NCBI RefSeq assembly: GCF_051622035.1
Contig: NC_135355.1
Location: forward strand, 434,001 to 498,000
Length of the DNA stretch: 64,000 nt
Direction: 5' to 3'
Origin: Arctopsyche grandis
Taxonomy: Eukaryota > Arthropoda > Insecta > Trichoptera > Hydropsychidae
Shown here: piece after piece, positions 34,103 to 46,443 of the stretch
Position numbering within the stretch: the first letter of the stretch is position 1
Layout: every line of letters starts with the position of its first letter
Position numbers and translations under genes: made by a program
The notes under the pieces: model-generated
Told to the model about the DNA's origin: nothing
Database searches by the model: none
What the model saw: only the letters and a program-made list of their open reading frames with translations

Positions 34103-34162
34103 CGTGGGTTGTAGGTTGTAGGTTGTGGGTTGTGGGTTGTGGGTTGTGGGTTGTGGGTTGGC
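34103..34162. repeat. 7-bp minisatellite (GTTGTGG)n just upstream of PARP1
   Basis: GGTTGTA twice, then GGTTGTG about six times, ending about 75 bp before the PARP1 start codon, so it lies in the promoter or 5' untranslated region. Confidence 0.9.
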
Positions 34163-34235
34163 GGCCTGCCCTACGTTGACGTGTGTGTCTCTCGCTTGGC
34201 GCCAATTCGCCGGTTGATCATTCGCCGGTCGAAAC

Positions 34236-37200
34236 ATGTCCGGTGCCGGTGCTGGTGGTGTGTTGCCGTTCCAAAGCGAGTACGCGAAGAGCGGTCGAGC
34301 CAAATGTCGCGGCTGCAAGGAACAGATCGGGGCCGGAGACCTCAGGATGGCCGTCATGGTTCAGGTATTCATCCACTTCACTCCACTTCCGTGTTCTGTC
34401 AAACGACAAACGTCAAACGTCACGCCGCACAACAAACACCACACGACATGCACGTGTTTGGAGGTAGCGGCGGCGGCGGCGGCGGCGGCGGGTGTACTTT
34501 CGCGCCAAATTCACAAAAACGCATCTACTCACGGTGTACAGTGTACAGTGTACAATGTACAATGTACAATGTACAGTAACGCTGCCGATTCGCAATTTTC
34601 GCGCCAAAATAATACATACGTATTGTTATGTTGTGAATATCTTACAACCTATGTATGTACTTATATTACTCTTTATTCCCGCTTGTTATCTTGATTCTTT
34701 GAACGTATGCTTAATTGATATTTTCCTTTAATGTTATTTATGAGACTTCCAAAATCTTTATTGTTTTAGTTGCATTTTTCTCACGACTCAATGCTATCTG
34801 CGTGACGAATTCTGTGCATCTACTCAACCATTTCTCGATACATTCAAAACACATATGTTAACACTAAAAATATCGTTTTTAAATAACTTTATTTCTTATT
34901 CCCACGCCATCAGCGTGACAAATTATGTTTCCCCCAAGTATCAAAACCCTTCTTAATCCGCACGACGAATTGTGTATCGGACCTCAAGGGATACATATGC
35001 TAAAATATTGTCTTTAATTAATTTTATAGTTTTACCAGCATTTTTCACACGACTCGACTCCTTTTTAAACCTGCGTAACTAATTGTGTGTAAACCATTTC
35101 TCGATACACTCAAGGGTCAAAGTATTAAAGTCTTAAGATATTGTTTTAACGACTCGAGTTCCCTCTAAAAATATTATTTTCTCACGAACTATGATTGGTC
35201 CAAATTGTTACCTCTATTGAATATATACTGATGTTAAACATATGGAAGAGCACTTGCGATCGAACCGTCTCACTTGCGATCAAACACTCTAACTAGTAAC
35301 TTGCGATTGAACAGTGTAACTAGTAAATTGTGATTAAACTGCCTAACTAGTAACGTGTAATAAAAAAATTGTACATTAATCTCGTGTATACTTACTACTA
35401 TTAAAGAAGATCTTATAAAAAAACTGACTATAATATTTGTACACCATCTCCTTCTCGACCCCGTAACAGTATAGGTACAATGTACTCGTACTTGCCCACG
35501 ATTACATGCAATCGAGACAATCGACAACACTAAATACATATTTTTCTTTTTATTTATCACTAGTTGTTTTACCCGGTTTCGCTCGGTATTCGTAATACAA
35601 ACCGTTTAAACATGGCTAATCTAATACTTTTAAACATTTTATATTACAGAGAATACTTTTATTTTGTTTAAATATATTCATTTGTTTTTTTATTATTCAA
35701 TTTAACGTCGCGGATTCTACGAACCAAAACTTACATACATACACAAAGTCTCTTTCGAAAGAGACAATTATATTAGTCAATGGTAATGGTAATTTTTTAT
35801 TTTAGTCTGCATTTTTCGACGGTAAGCAGCCCAATTGGTATCACTACAGTTGTTTCTTCGCCAAACAACGCCCTAAAACGGTTGCAGATATTGAAAATTT
35901 CACTACTCTCCGCTACGAGGACCAAGAGAAAATTAAAAAGTCTATAGGTATCGAAACGGCATTTACTTCAATATATTTTACATATGTACAATGTACATTA
36001 AGCCGTTAATCGTTTTAAATTCAATCTAATCTCTTCAGAATCTTGCGGCAGCGGTGTCGTCTTGCCCGATGTTAAAGGCAAGAAAGGAGCTAAAGGCAAG
36101 AAAAGATCCAACGGCGATTCCGTCGTGTCCGCTTTGTCCGATTTTGCAGTCGAATATTCCAAGTCTAGCAGGGCCACTTGTCGAGTTTGCGAAATCAAAA
36201 TTACAAAGGTATACTACTATGTATATTATTACTATCGTGTATGTCGTTTCATTTTTTCATCTTGTATAATTTGGATTGTGTGTGTGTGTGTGTAATTTTT
36301 AGGGGGAGGTTCGTATCAGTAAAAAAGTATTTGATACGGAAGTCGGTCAAAAGTTCGGTGGACAGGCTCTCTGGCATCATGTCACTTGTTTCACTAAAGA
36401 TCGATCAGATTTGATGTTTTGGGCCTGCGGTGATGTTCTTCCCGGTTTCAATAGTTTAAAAAAAGAAGACAAGGAAATGGTTAAGAAAGAATTACCGTTA
36501 GTACATATGTGTATTTTAAATATGATTTATGTATTTCTATTTATGATATCGTAATATTTTTCATTTTATTTAGTGCGATAAAACAAGACGAAGTTCCCGC
36601 AAAGAAAATCAAAGATGAACCCAAAGATAAACGAGAAATAAAGAAAGAGAGTGAAGATGAAAAAATCTTGAAAGAGCAAAATAAACTGTTTTATAAATAT
36701 AGGTATGTAAATAGAAAATATTTAACAAAATGACCAATTATTTTTTATCTATCTAATTTAATTTAAACGATATTTAGGGACAGTCTCAAGAACAATCTAT
36801 CAAAAAGTGAATTGCAGTCGATACTTGAATTCAATAAACAAAACGTTCCTCCCGGTGAAGACAGGGTTTGTTAAATAGTTTTTAATCAGATCGAAGTTGT
36901 ACAAAAGTAATGTTGACAACTGAGACGCGCCTCATCTTAGAGCTGTCGGTTAAACATCGATAATTAAAATTTTTAAATATCGATCGAATCATCTATTTAC
37001 TTTGTTTTTTTTTCATCTGGCATTGAGCCTAGTAGTTACATACATATATGTACACATATTAGTGTACAATTAAATTGGTTTGCTAAAAAATAATAATGCT
37101 GAATTCATTTTAGATTCTCAATGCTTTGGCAGATATTATGACTTTTGGAGCTTTTTTGCCATGCGAAGTTTGCAAAAATGGACAGCTTCGTTTAAAAACT

Positions 37201-40200
37201 AATGGCTATCTCTGCTCAGGTTTGTAATAATTTTTGATAACATATTTACATTGTTCATATTTGTAATGTGTGTGTTTGCTCGTTTCAATTGTACAGGTGA
37301 TCTTACGGAATGGACCAAATGTGCAGCTCTGACGAAAACTCCCAAAAGAACTGCCTTTAAAATCCCACCTGAGCTAAAAGACAATGCCGCATTCAAGAAA
37401 TATAAATTCAAGTCTGGTGTTAGAGTTTTTTTGGAATATGCACCTTCTTCGTCACAAATTGTGAAGACCGAGGACAAAAAATTAGATATACCTATTCCAC
37501 CCTTGAAGAATCTTCAATTTTTCATATACGGTTATAATGCAAAGTTAAAGGAAAAGTTGAAGATTAGAATTTTGAAATTGGGAGGAATTGTTCCGTCGAA
37601 GATCAATGAAAGTTTGGCTGCTGTTGTAACGACGCCTTTAGAAGTTGACAAATTATCCGATAGAATTGAAGAGGCGAAAGACAATAATATTCAAGTAGTC
37701 GAAGATTCATTTTTCGATCTCATCAAGAGCGACGGAACCGTTGCCGATTCGATGAAGTTAATAGATGAACATAATATCGCTCCTTGGGGTTCAAATGTAA
37801 TTCTAAATTCTACTGAATATAGTACATATCTTTAATATATATATATGTATATGATTTGGATTGGAAATATTGGTTTTATATGCGTTTTAGGTTGCATCTA
37901 GGATTCCTCAGGATGTAGTCGATGGAAAATCGAATAAATCTAAAAGTATGTATTCAAAGGCTTCATCTGGACCAACTCATATTAAACTAAAAGGTATTTA
38001 AATTAGTTTCAAAGGGTACATTTCATACATATGTATGTATTTGCAATAACATGATTGTAATGGTTGGTCGCATTTGAATGAATGTTTGATTTATTTATAG
38101 GTGGTACTGCAGTGGATCCAGATTCTGGTTTGGAAAACGTTGCTCACGTTTATAAGGAGCATAAGATCACATATTCTGTTGTACTCGGTCTCACCGATGT
38201 AGTATCACAAAAGAATTCGTTTTACAAACTGCAAGTCCTAGAATCTGATAAAAAGAAAAAGTATTATATATGTACATAGATGAAATGTCATTTCGACTTT
38301 GGTAAAATGTAGCGGTTGATAAATTGAAGGCATACGTACGTTTTCAGGTATTGGTTGTTTAGATCATGGGGAAGGATCGGAACGAGTATTGGTGGCAATA
38401 AAACTGAGACGTTCCACAGCGTATTTGAGGCCATTGAAAAATTTGATGAACTTTATATTGAAAAGACTGGAAATGCTCTCGGTTTTGGACAGTCAAATAA
38501 TGCACCAAAGGTTTGTTGAAAAATTGCGTTGTGTTTTGTGTGTTGTTTTCACTGGCATACACCTAGTTAATTAAATTAAGTTAAGTATTCATGTATGTAA
38601 GTGTACATTCATTTAAGATTCCTGGAAAAATGTATCCGATCGATGTGGACTATGGAAACGTTCACGATGAGCAAATGAGTGTGGATGATGGAAACAGTAA
38701 ATTACCAAAACCTGTTCAAGCTCTCGTGAAAATGTTCTTCGACATTGATAGTATGAAACAAGTGATGCTTCAATTTGAAGTTAGCATTATACATACGTAC
38801 ATTATTATACACATACACATTGTAAATGTACAATACTTTTGACTGCAACAATTTTTTCGAAACTTTTAGTTGGATACGGAAAAGATGCCACTTGGAAAGT
38901 TGTCACGAAAACAACTAACGTCTGGTTATAAAGTTCTCGGAGAGCTGCTGAAAATATTGTCTGAAGGTGAAGAGTCGAAAACACGCCAGCCTTTGATCAT
39001 TGATGCCACTAACAGGTTATTTATTATTTTAATATAATCTATCTACATATTATGATAAACGTGTTTGATGTTTAATTATTTTTTTTCAGATTTTACACTT
39101 TGATACCTCATTCTTTCGGCGTTGAGAATCCTCCATTGTTAGACAATAACGAGGCAATCAACCTGAAGTCGTCCATGTTGGACAACTTGCTCGAGTTGGA
39201 AATAGCTTATACATTGTTAAGCACACGTAAGTCATTTAGTATCTTAAAATAAAAATCTTTTTTATGTCAATAGGTCTTACACATCGTGGCCGATCAATTT
39301 GATCTGTCCAACCCGTTAGGTTTTTCCCTCTTGTTTACTCTTCAAACCATGTTTCTACAGAACTGGAGAACAGGATGGGCAATCGCTCTCTCACTTTCAG
39401 CTCCTCTAGGATCGAATTGTTTGTCTTGATGTCTCTAGCACGCTATTTTGTTTGCTTTAAGTTAACTCTTTTCTATCATCTTCATTGTCCTTGTACCGGG
39501 GCATAGAAATAGTGTTTTCATCACAACTTTTAGCCATTACGATCTTCACTTCACTTTACATCCTCCACCATTGTCGACCTGAGATTCTCCCAAGCAAACC
39601 AGTCACTGACCACTTCTAAACAAACATTGTTTCGGTCAATTATCTAAGCTCTTAGCTTTTGTATGCCTATAACATACAAAATGTCATAGGCATACGAAAG
39701 ATTTGAAGAAATTGCGTAGTTTCTACGTTTTTATTTGTACTTTTTTTTAGCGAACGATGATAAAACTGTCAGTCCATTGGATTCTCATTACATCAAACTG
39801 AAGACTGATATTGTGCCCATCGAGGTCGGAAGTCCAGAATATGTAATGCTTAGTAATTATGTTAAAAATACGCATGCAGCAACACATTCCATGTACGAGT
39901 TGGAGATCATGCAGGTATCATTCAGCTAACTTTAATTTTATTCAACTAGATTATGATTATAATTTATTTGTGTATATAAAATTTGTATATTTTAGGTGTT
40001 TAAAGTTACCCGTGAAGGTGAAATGAAGAGATATAAGCCATTTAAAAAGCTTCACAATCGTAGACTGTTGTGGCACGGATCTCGTGTTACAAACTTTGCC
40101 GGAATTCTTTCGCAAGGTTGTATTTTGAATGTGAAAGCTTTAATTTTTGATATTATAATTTAGTTTAATAACTATTAATTTTGACGTTTCGGTTTTAGGC

Positions 40201-41574
40201 CTCAGAATTGCACCTCCGGAAGCTCCAGTTACGGGTTACATGTTTGGTAAAGGTGTATATTTCGCAGATATGGTATCCAAATCGGCAAATTATTGCTGTA
40301 CTAATGTGCAGAATAACGTTGGAGTAATGCTCCTTTGCGAAGTTGCTTTAGGAAACATGTAAGAAAATTTTTAAATCCAACTTGAACTTTTGAAGGGAGG
40401 AGGTATGTAAAAAATGTTGTATTTTTTTTAGGATGGAACTCACCGCTGCCAAAAATGTTGTCACGCCAAAGTCTGGCTGTCATTCTGTGAAGGGCATTGG
40501 AAAAACTGAGCCAGATTCCAATGAGGATTTAGTCTTAGAGTGCGGGACAATTGTACCTCTAGGAAAACCTGTCACAAAGAAAGTCAAAACGCAGTTGTTG
40601 TACAACGAGTATCCTTTTCAAATAGATATTAGTATATTTCACCGAAATAGGGGCAATATATAAGGGGTAGTTAGTCAGTTGGTCGGCCGAGATGAACTGA
40701 ATTTGATATGTACATAAATAAATGTGCATCATTAGAGGCTCATCAACGCTAAATTGATATTTACATATGTGGGTGGGATCGATCGAAGTGATTGAAGCCC
40801 AGCAACACGGCAACTCGACTTTATTTTGAATAACAGCTGGCGCCAACCAAGTACACATCAACTCAACAATCAATGTTGATGATGTGATTGTCATTTCGTG
40901 ACAATGTCAATTAGTCTGTTGATCACGTCACTGCACAAAGTTTTTGCTACGTTAATATCGACCTTAACTCATTATGGACCTTCCGAGAGTCCTCGATTTT
41001 TTCGCAAAGTAACGGTAAAAATAATAGGCTTTGTAAATCAAACATAACCCTTGAACTTTTTTATCAATTAAATTGAAAATTCGGATACAGCTTCTTTAAA
41101 GTTGTCTTAAAAATGATCGTATCTGTATTTCTCAAACTGGTGATTGCTTATATACAATTAAGCTTTAATTAAACCGTAGAAATATACATATGTACATATG
41201 TATATTATTTAAAATTTATTTATTGATATTTTGGATACGCTGGTATATGATATCTATGAATGGAAGTTTAAATGTAAATCTTTCAAATAATTCATTTTTG
41301 TATAGAGTTTGGAGGATTTAAAAACATGTGTAAACACAGTGTTTACGGCCCATAATGAGTTAATAAGCGTATGTACATACATATGTATGTAGATCTCGAG
41401 TTCAGAAATTAAATTCTACATTTATGTGCTGCTCCAAATTTAGTTCGATTTTATTTTACAAGGCTTTTCTTATTATATTGATCCTTAATTGTACATTTCA
41501 GATATATCGTATATGATGTGGCCCAAGTCAATGTCAAATATTTATTCCAAATGAAATTCAAGTATAATTTTTAA
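34236..41574 (+). CDS. PARP1: Poly(ADP-ribose) polymerase 1, 19 exons
   Basis: Spliced with GT-AG introns and consistent phases: 34236-34364, 35806-35947, 36039-36208, 36303-36496, 36574-36702, 36778-36865, 37114-37219, 37297-37796, 37891-37993, 38101-38260, 38348-38510, 38618-38779, 38870-39015, 39090-39226, 39751-39914, 39996-40116, 40199-40358, 40432-40608, 41502-41574. The total is 3,024 nt (1,007 aa), close to human PARP1 (1,014). Zinc finger 1 ligands are C24, C27, H56 and C59. Finger 2 follows (ATCRVCEIK...WHHVTCF), then zinc finger 3/PADR1 ([10 protein letters not shown]...GYLCSG...WTKC), BRCT (exon 8), WGR ([12 protein letters not shown]), helical regulatory domain (exons 12-14) and the ADP-ribosyltransferase domain. 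Catalytic H858 (LLWHGSR), Y892 ([10 protein letters not shown]) and E984 (LLYNEYIVYD) each sit four positions below human H862/Y896/E988. It senses DNA breaks in the nucleus and builds poly(ADP-ribose) from NAD+. All exons are intact. Confidence 0.97.
34469..34580. repeat. Intron-1 simple repeats: (GGC)n and GTACAATGTA units
   Basis: GGCGGC run at about 34470-34491. A 10-bp unit GTGTACAGTG/ATGTACAATG is repeated about five times at 34532-34577. Both lie in PARP1 intron 1. Confidence 0.88.
35555..35770. repeat. Dispersed repeat in PARP1 intron 1 (ACCCGGTTTCGCTCGG family)
   Basis: CACTAGTTGTTTTACCCGGT followed by TTCGCTCGGT resembles 54925-55200 (CTAGTGGTGCTACCCAGCTT then TGCTCGGTTCC). Both then run through AT-rich sequence with AATTTAACG/TTATTTAACG and CGAACC before ACATACATAC. 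Likely one transposon family; its type was not determined. Confidence 0.5.
40968..41359. mobile_element. TTAA-flanked MITE in PARP1 intron 18 (piggyBac-like)
   Basis: TTAA at 40964-40967 and 41360-41363 flank a 392-bp element whose ends are inverted: CTCATTATGGACC on the left and GGCCCATAATGAG on the right (12 of 13 match). Duplicated TTAA is the piggyBac-type target. It has no ORF, so it is non-autonomous. Confidence 0.75.
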
Positions 41575-42057
41575 ATATTTTCAGAGACTTCTAAATTGTT
41601 ATTATAATAATTTTTCTTTCATTTCCATTGTTTTTATGCTTATAAATATAAAAGTCACCGATATTATTGCTTTATTCATACAAAATAATTGTGATTTTTA
41701 GTGTTCCTAATTTTTTTCATTGCTATTTCTTTTAATTCTTTATTTTTGTATCGTTTTTTTTTTTTAATTTGGTAAGAGAATTAAAGCTTTAAGATATGTA
41801 TACATACATATGTTTGTATTTCCAATTGAATCATTGTTTTGTTAATTAAAAAAATACGAACATTCTTCGTAAATTTGAATTATATGTAGGTTATTATTAG
41901 TCATCGAAACAATATTGTACTCTGGTGATAATTATTTTTTATTTCAATATATTTTCTGTAAAATTTCTCAAATTCGATTCGATTTAATCACCATTAAGTT
42001 TTATTTAAGCACTTATTCTAAATACTCTCCTTTCTGTTCATATTGTATCGACATAAT

Positions 42058-42122
42058 AATGTTAATAAAATTTCAATAATTTTCATAAAAATTGTGTTTT
42101 TGGTAATGACATGTTATAAATA
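42058..42122 (+). terminator. Probable PARP1 poly(A) signals
   Basis: AATAAA hexamers near 42063 (GTTAATAAAATTTC) and 42119 (ATAAATAAAG) lie about 490-545 bp past the PARP1 stop. The 3' untranslated region between is AT-rich. Which one is used cannot be told. Confidence 0.4.
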
Positions 42123-42373
42123 AAGTTAAAATTGAAAAACTTGCGTTTATTATGGATGACAGTGCATTACACATGATTTTTTACAGTACCAGTACAAAAC
42201 CACTTTATTTTTATCAAGAATACATATGTACATGTATGCCACATTTACAATAAAAATGCAGCGGTATTTAGTGGTGGGCATAGTCTCGACCAGCTGAATG
42301 CTAATTCAGATCGCAATTTACAAACATACAAAGCTGCCATCCTTGTACCTTACAAATGCACTTTTGTACTTAA

Positions 42374-42940
42374 CCTTCCAGCGGGCGCGCGGAGTTATTT
42401 CCTTTGAGCAGGCGCATGTCGTAAATTTTACGTCATCAAGTTTTCTCCATGTAAATGCTGTTTATTTATGTAAATGGTGATTTCTTTATGTAAATGTTAA
42501 GGAAATATTGTAAGGTTATGAAAAATGATAAATGACAATACTTTAAAAAGTATATATTTTACTTTCTAAACAAAAAACCAAAACAACACTAAATATGCTA
42601 ACATTTAAAAACAAAATATTTTATCGACCTATTCGATCATTAGTTAAAATTATTAATCAGAATCAATATTACCTATTAGTCAAAATTAATATTTTCATCC
42701 TTACAATTATTACAAACCACATCAAATGCAGAATGCTACTTGCATGTAAAGGATTCAACGGAAATTCCCAAATATCGATGACTCACAAAAACTTCTAAGC
42801 ACAACCGATTCGCCTGTAGTTTCGGGAAACACTGACCTTCGAATAGCTCGAAGCTCGATGCTTATCACTAAGTGGTAAAAGTAGGAGATGCGATAAAGCG
42901 CATTTGTCGTAAATTTTACGACAGCGTGCCCGCTGGAAGG
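42374..42940. mobile_element. TTAA-flanked MITE, 567 bp (piggyBac-like)
   Basis: TTAA at 42370-42373 and 42941-42944. Perfect 13-bp terminal inverted repeats CCTTCCAGCGGGC/GCCCGCTGGAAGG. A subterminal palindrome GTCGTAAATTTTACG is present near both ends (about 42419 and 42907). The frame inside has no transposase similarity. Confidence 0.85.
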
Positions 42941-42944
42941 TTAA

Positions 42945-44706
42945 AAAAGAATTTAGATTAGTTGTGTTCAATTATATACTTATGCACTTTGTGGCAGGAA
43001 CAACTGCTTTAAATTTCATTTAAATGACATTTGAATAAAATTTTCTTTAATGAGATCTTGACAAGAAGTTAGTTCTGTCACCCTTTTTTAAGAAAAATGC
43101 ACTGCATATACATATGTATGTATGTATATAACTATGTAGTGTTTTCAATCTTAAGATCCTGGTGCTATCACCGAAAATCTGAATGTGTCAAAATTGGAAA
43201 TAACAATTCAAACAAACATTTTTATTTTCAAAATTTATGTAACAAAATGGCTGTGAAGGTTGCTTGTTGATTTGTCACCCGTTTTTAAAACCATTTTACA
43301 TATTTTGCATTTGAAAAATTCTCCTAATATTTCACGCCAAAATACTCTCATACATACAGTGTTTTTGTAATGAGACTTTGGCCGCATTCTTGAAAATTTT
43401 GGGTTGCAGATACATACATACATATGTATAGCTGGGTTTTTGGAACAGTTTGTTAACAGTTTGGAATTGCCTCGTCTTTTTTTCATTATAACATCTTATG
43501 GAGGTAGGGCGAGTGAGACGACTGTGTTGGTAATGCACAACTGTTTATTTCGGCAGCTGGGGAGGAAGTGAGTTGAAACGCTGGCCAACCGATGGGTTTT
43601 TCAGTCAGTACCTCAGGGTTGCCACAATCTACATATGTGTGTACATACTTAGGTAAGTGCCCTAAAACATCGAATCAAATAATCACTTATACGATATTCT
43701 ATTGTCTATTATAAGAGAGAAATTTCAATTTTTCTAAGAAGGCCTTTAAATTTAGTTTTATTTATTATAAACATACACGTACATAGGTAATGTGTAATAC
43801 AATACCATTGCGTGTTCTTAAGAATATGTGTATGTATAATCTTGTGCACCTTAATTACGATGAGATTTGAATGCAGATTTTTGTGTTGTTCTCCGGGAAC
43901 AATTATTCTTATCGATTCGAGCGAAACTTCTTTTAATTAAAACTCGCGACGTGCACAGTTCGCGTGAGCGCAAAAACTAACAAAGGAAAAACTTTTCCCA
44001 TTTTCCGTTAGTTTAAAACATTTTTGAAAGCGTTTAGTAAATTCAATAATACTCTTCTCTCTCTCTCAAGTCAGCCAGACCAGAGAGCTGAACGTATTGG
44101 AAGTTACGTGATTTATAGGTAAAGGCAGGCAGCAGCTTCCCCCTTCTAAGTTTTGTTGAATTTAACTTTGGCTCGCACATATTACACCGGAATACATACG
44201 TATGTATACCGTTGAGAACAAGGCATTAGCGGTGGGGGATTTAACTTCCGGAAAAAGAACGGGTGCGAATACACATATATACATATGTACATACATATTG
44301 AACCTTCTAAAATATTTACGCTACAAACATACATTGTATATGATATGATATTTATGTACAATACATACCTATATAGTTAGCCCCTAACTAACAACACTTA
44401 TTTGTGGTTAAAAAAGTTTAAAACTTGGTCGCGTGTCTGCCTTCAGTCAATGACTACATATGTATGTACATATATTGTATTTACCTTGGGCAACAACTAG
44501 TGTTTTACTATATATCGAATTACATACATACATATGTTTGTATGCACATACATATTTTAATCTCATGATCCCGAAAAGTATATAAAGAATAAATATGTTT
44601 ATGTATCTATATATGTATAGATACATATATGCATATATGTATATATAATTTTATTATTTATGCTAGATACATATATGTACAATGTACATTGTTTGTATTA
44701 CATATA
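42945..44706. other. Intergenic, no gene recognised
   Basis: AT-rich with many copies of the palindromic TACATATGTA motif and TACATACATATGTATG runs. A GC-richer island sits at 43500-43615. Short frames here lack codon bias or known motifs. Confidence 0.5.
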
Positions 44707-44919
44707 CAGTCCGGAAGAAAAACGTCACAAGTAAAAAATTGTCTTTTTTTAATAAGAGACGACTGAAGTTTGAACGTTGTGTAAAACGAAACTATTGCCC
44801 TGTGTCAACCGTAGCTTGAACTAGACAAATGACATTTTTCTATCGAAAAGGATGAGTGTATGCAATCGATAACTTGAAAATCATTTTGTTTTTACTTGTG
44901 ACGTTTTTCTTCTGGACTG
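44707..44919. mobile_element. Tc1/mariner-like MITE, 213 bp
   Basis: Terminal inverted repeats of 31 bp (44707-44737 and 44889-44919) begin CAGTCCGGAAGAAAAACGTC and match with one mismatch (CAGTCCAGAAG on the other end). TA precedes the left end, but the right flank is AC, so the target duplication is not intact. No coding frame. Confidence 0.85.
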
Positions 44920-46353
44920 ACGATATGTAGCATAAGCAACCAAATTCAATGTTGAAATATTTGATTGATGCTGAAATGAGAGATGTAAATAAGGAATGGA
45001 GGAGGTGTGTAATGTTAAAATCGGAACGATTAGCATAAGGGTCTTATAGGGTTGCAAAGGCAATGAAATTTAAGCGAGAACGTCTCAAGTTGAGTTTAAT
45101 GGTACAAACGAATTATTAATAACAATTCCCCCTTTAGGCAATGTCGTGCTACATTTCCCCCCATTTCGTGCGACTAACCGCCCTAATTAAATTTGTTTGG
45201 GAAATCGAATTAGCCAGATGTCTGTCTCCTCGAATAGTTTTTCCTTTTGCGATCCCCCATCCTTCCGTTCGTTTCCGCTTTCGTTTCGTCGGAAGTGTAC
45301 GAAATTAATATCCAAACAGGAAAGAGCAAACGCGACCGCGTGCGTGACTCTCGAGATTGCACGCGCACACGACCTTCTTTTTTCGTATGTTTTGGACTAA
45401 TCGAAAGCAAAGTCAGCAATAAAATGTGGGACAGTTAGAGAGGAGGAGGCGGGAAGGGATGCTGGAGTATCATAAAGTGAACGGAAGCCAAAATGGTACT
45501 CGAATAAATCACACGAAATATCATATGAGGGGAATAAATCAGAGAGGGGGGCAGAAGGCATTTCAACTCAGGTTACTACTGGCCAAATTTTAATTAAGAT
45601 ATTCGACTTCTAAATTGTGTGCTTTAGGATAAGCTTGAGTATTTGCATTTTCGGTCGCCAAGTTACATACATATGTACATACATAGTTGAAATTAAGCCT
45701 TGGGATACCGAGCTCATGCTTTATTATGTGTTGCACTTTTGAGTTTCACTTCATATCATTTCTCAAGGCATTCATTATTGGGTACGAATTTGAATACTTC
45801 ATATTTTGACGAGTTTACGAATAGTATATTTTCCCTGATATAAAAAGTACACATAATATAATACATGTTAGAATGAAGCGGTCGAAAGCACATTTGAATT
45901 TTTTAAACCCCCTCGATCTGAATAAATTAAAAGAAAAGTGTTTTATGCTGGGGCAGATAAGATTCGACTTTGACAGTTAAAGCCAGGTAGGTAGATATTT
46001 TCAACACACACACACAGAGAGAGAGAGAGAGGAAGAGCCGGTCGTATAATATGTGAGATTGCGGGGGATGTGGTGGTAATAAGGTATGGTTATTCTGGGA
46101 GTATGGGAAAAGTGGGTCGACAAGACGAACGGGCAACGTTTGACCCACCCCCTGGGTGTAGGTGGGGTTGGTGATGGTCAAGGATGTGCCATTCGAAACG
46201 ACCCTTTCGAGGACAAAAAAATGACCCGTGTCGACAGACTAATCCGCGATAAAGTTGAACGCATTAGCATTTCAAGTACACATTAGCCAATTGCCAGTCT
46301 ACATAATCTACATACCTAGTGCTAATTGCAAAAAACCCAAGATATCATTTCGG
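44920..46353. other. Intergenic upstream of the first TIL gene
   Basis: (CA)n then (GA)n at about 46001-46032. Purine-rich stretches at 45430-45550. No gene seen; overlapping frames at 45197-45440 on both strands look random. Confidence 0.5.
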
Positions 46354-46362
46354 TATATAAAG
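46354..46362 (+). promoter_or_regulatory. TATA box of TIL gene 1
   Basis: TATATAAAG 90 bp upstream of the start codon, in the same spacing as in the other plus-strand TIL genes. Confidence 0.7.
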
Positions 46363-46443
46363 CTGACGAGTTTCGTTTGTAAAATCACAAATCGTTCAAT
46401 TTCGAACAGTTCTGAAGTTTGCCTGAAAATAATTACAAGTAAA

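Noticed and set aside
40432..40663. PARP1 ending at a TAA at 40661-40663 without further exon
   Set aside because: The tail [10 protein letters not shown] is unlike any PARP1. Splicing at GA|GTATCC to 41502 restores the conserved [12 protein letters not shown] end.
45197..45438. Overlapping frames on both strands in a GC-richer stretch
   Set aside because: No signal, domain, splice context or codon preference distinguishes either strand.
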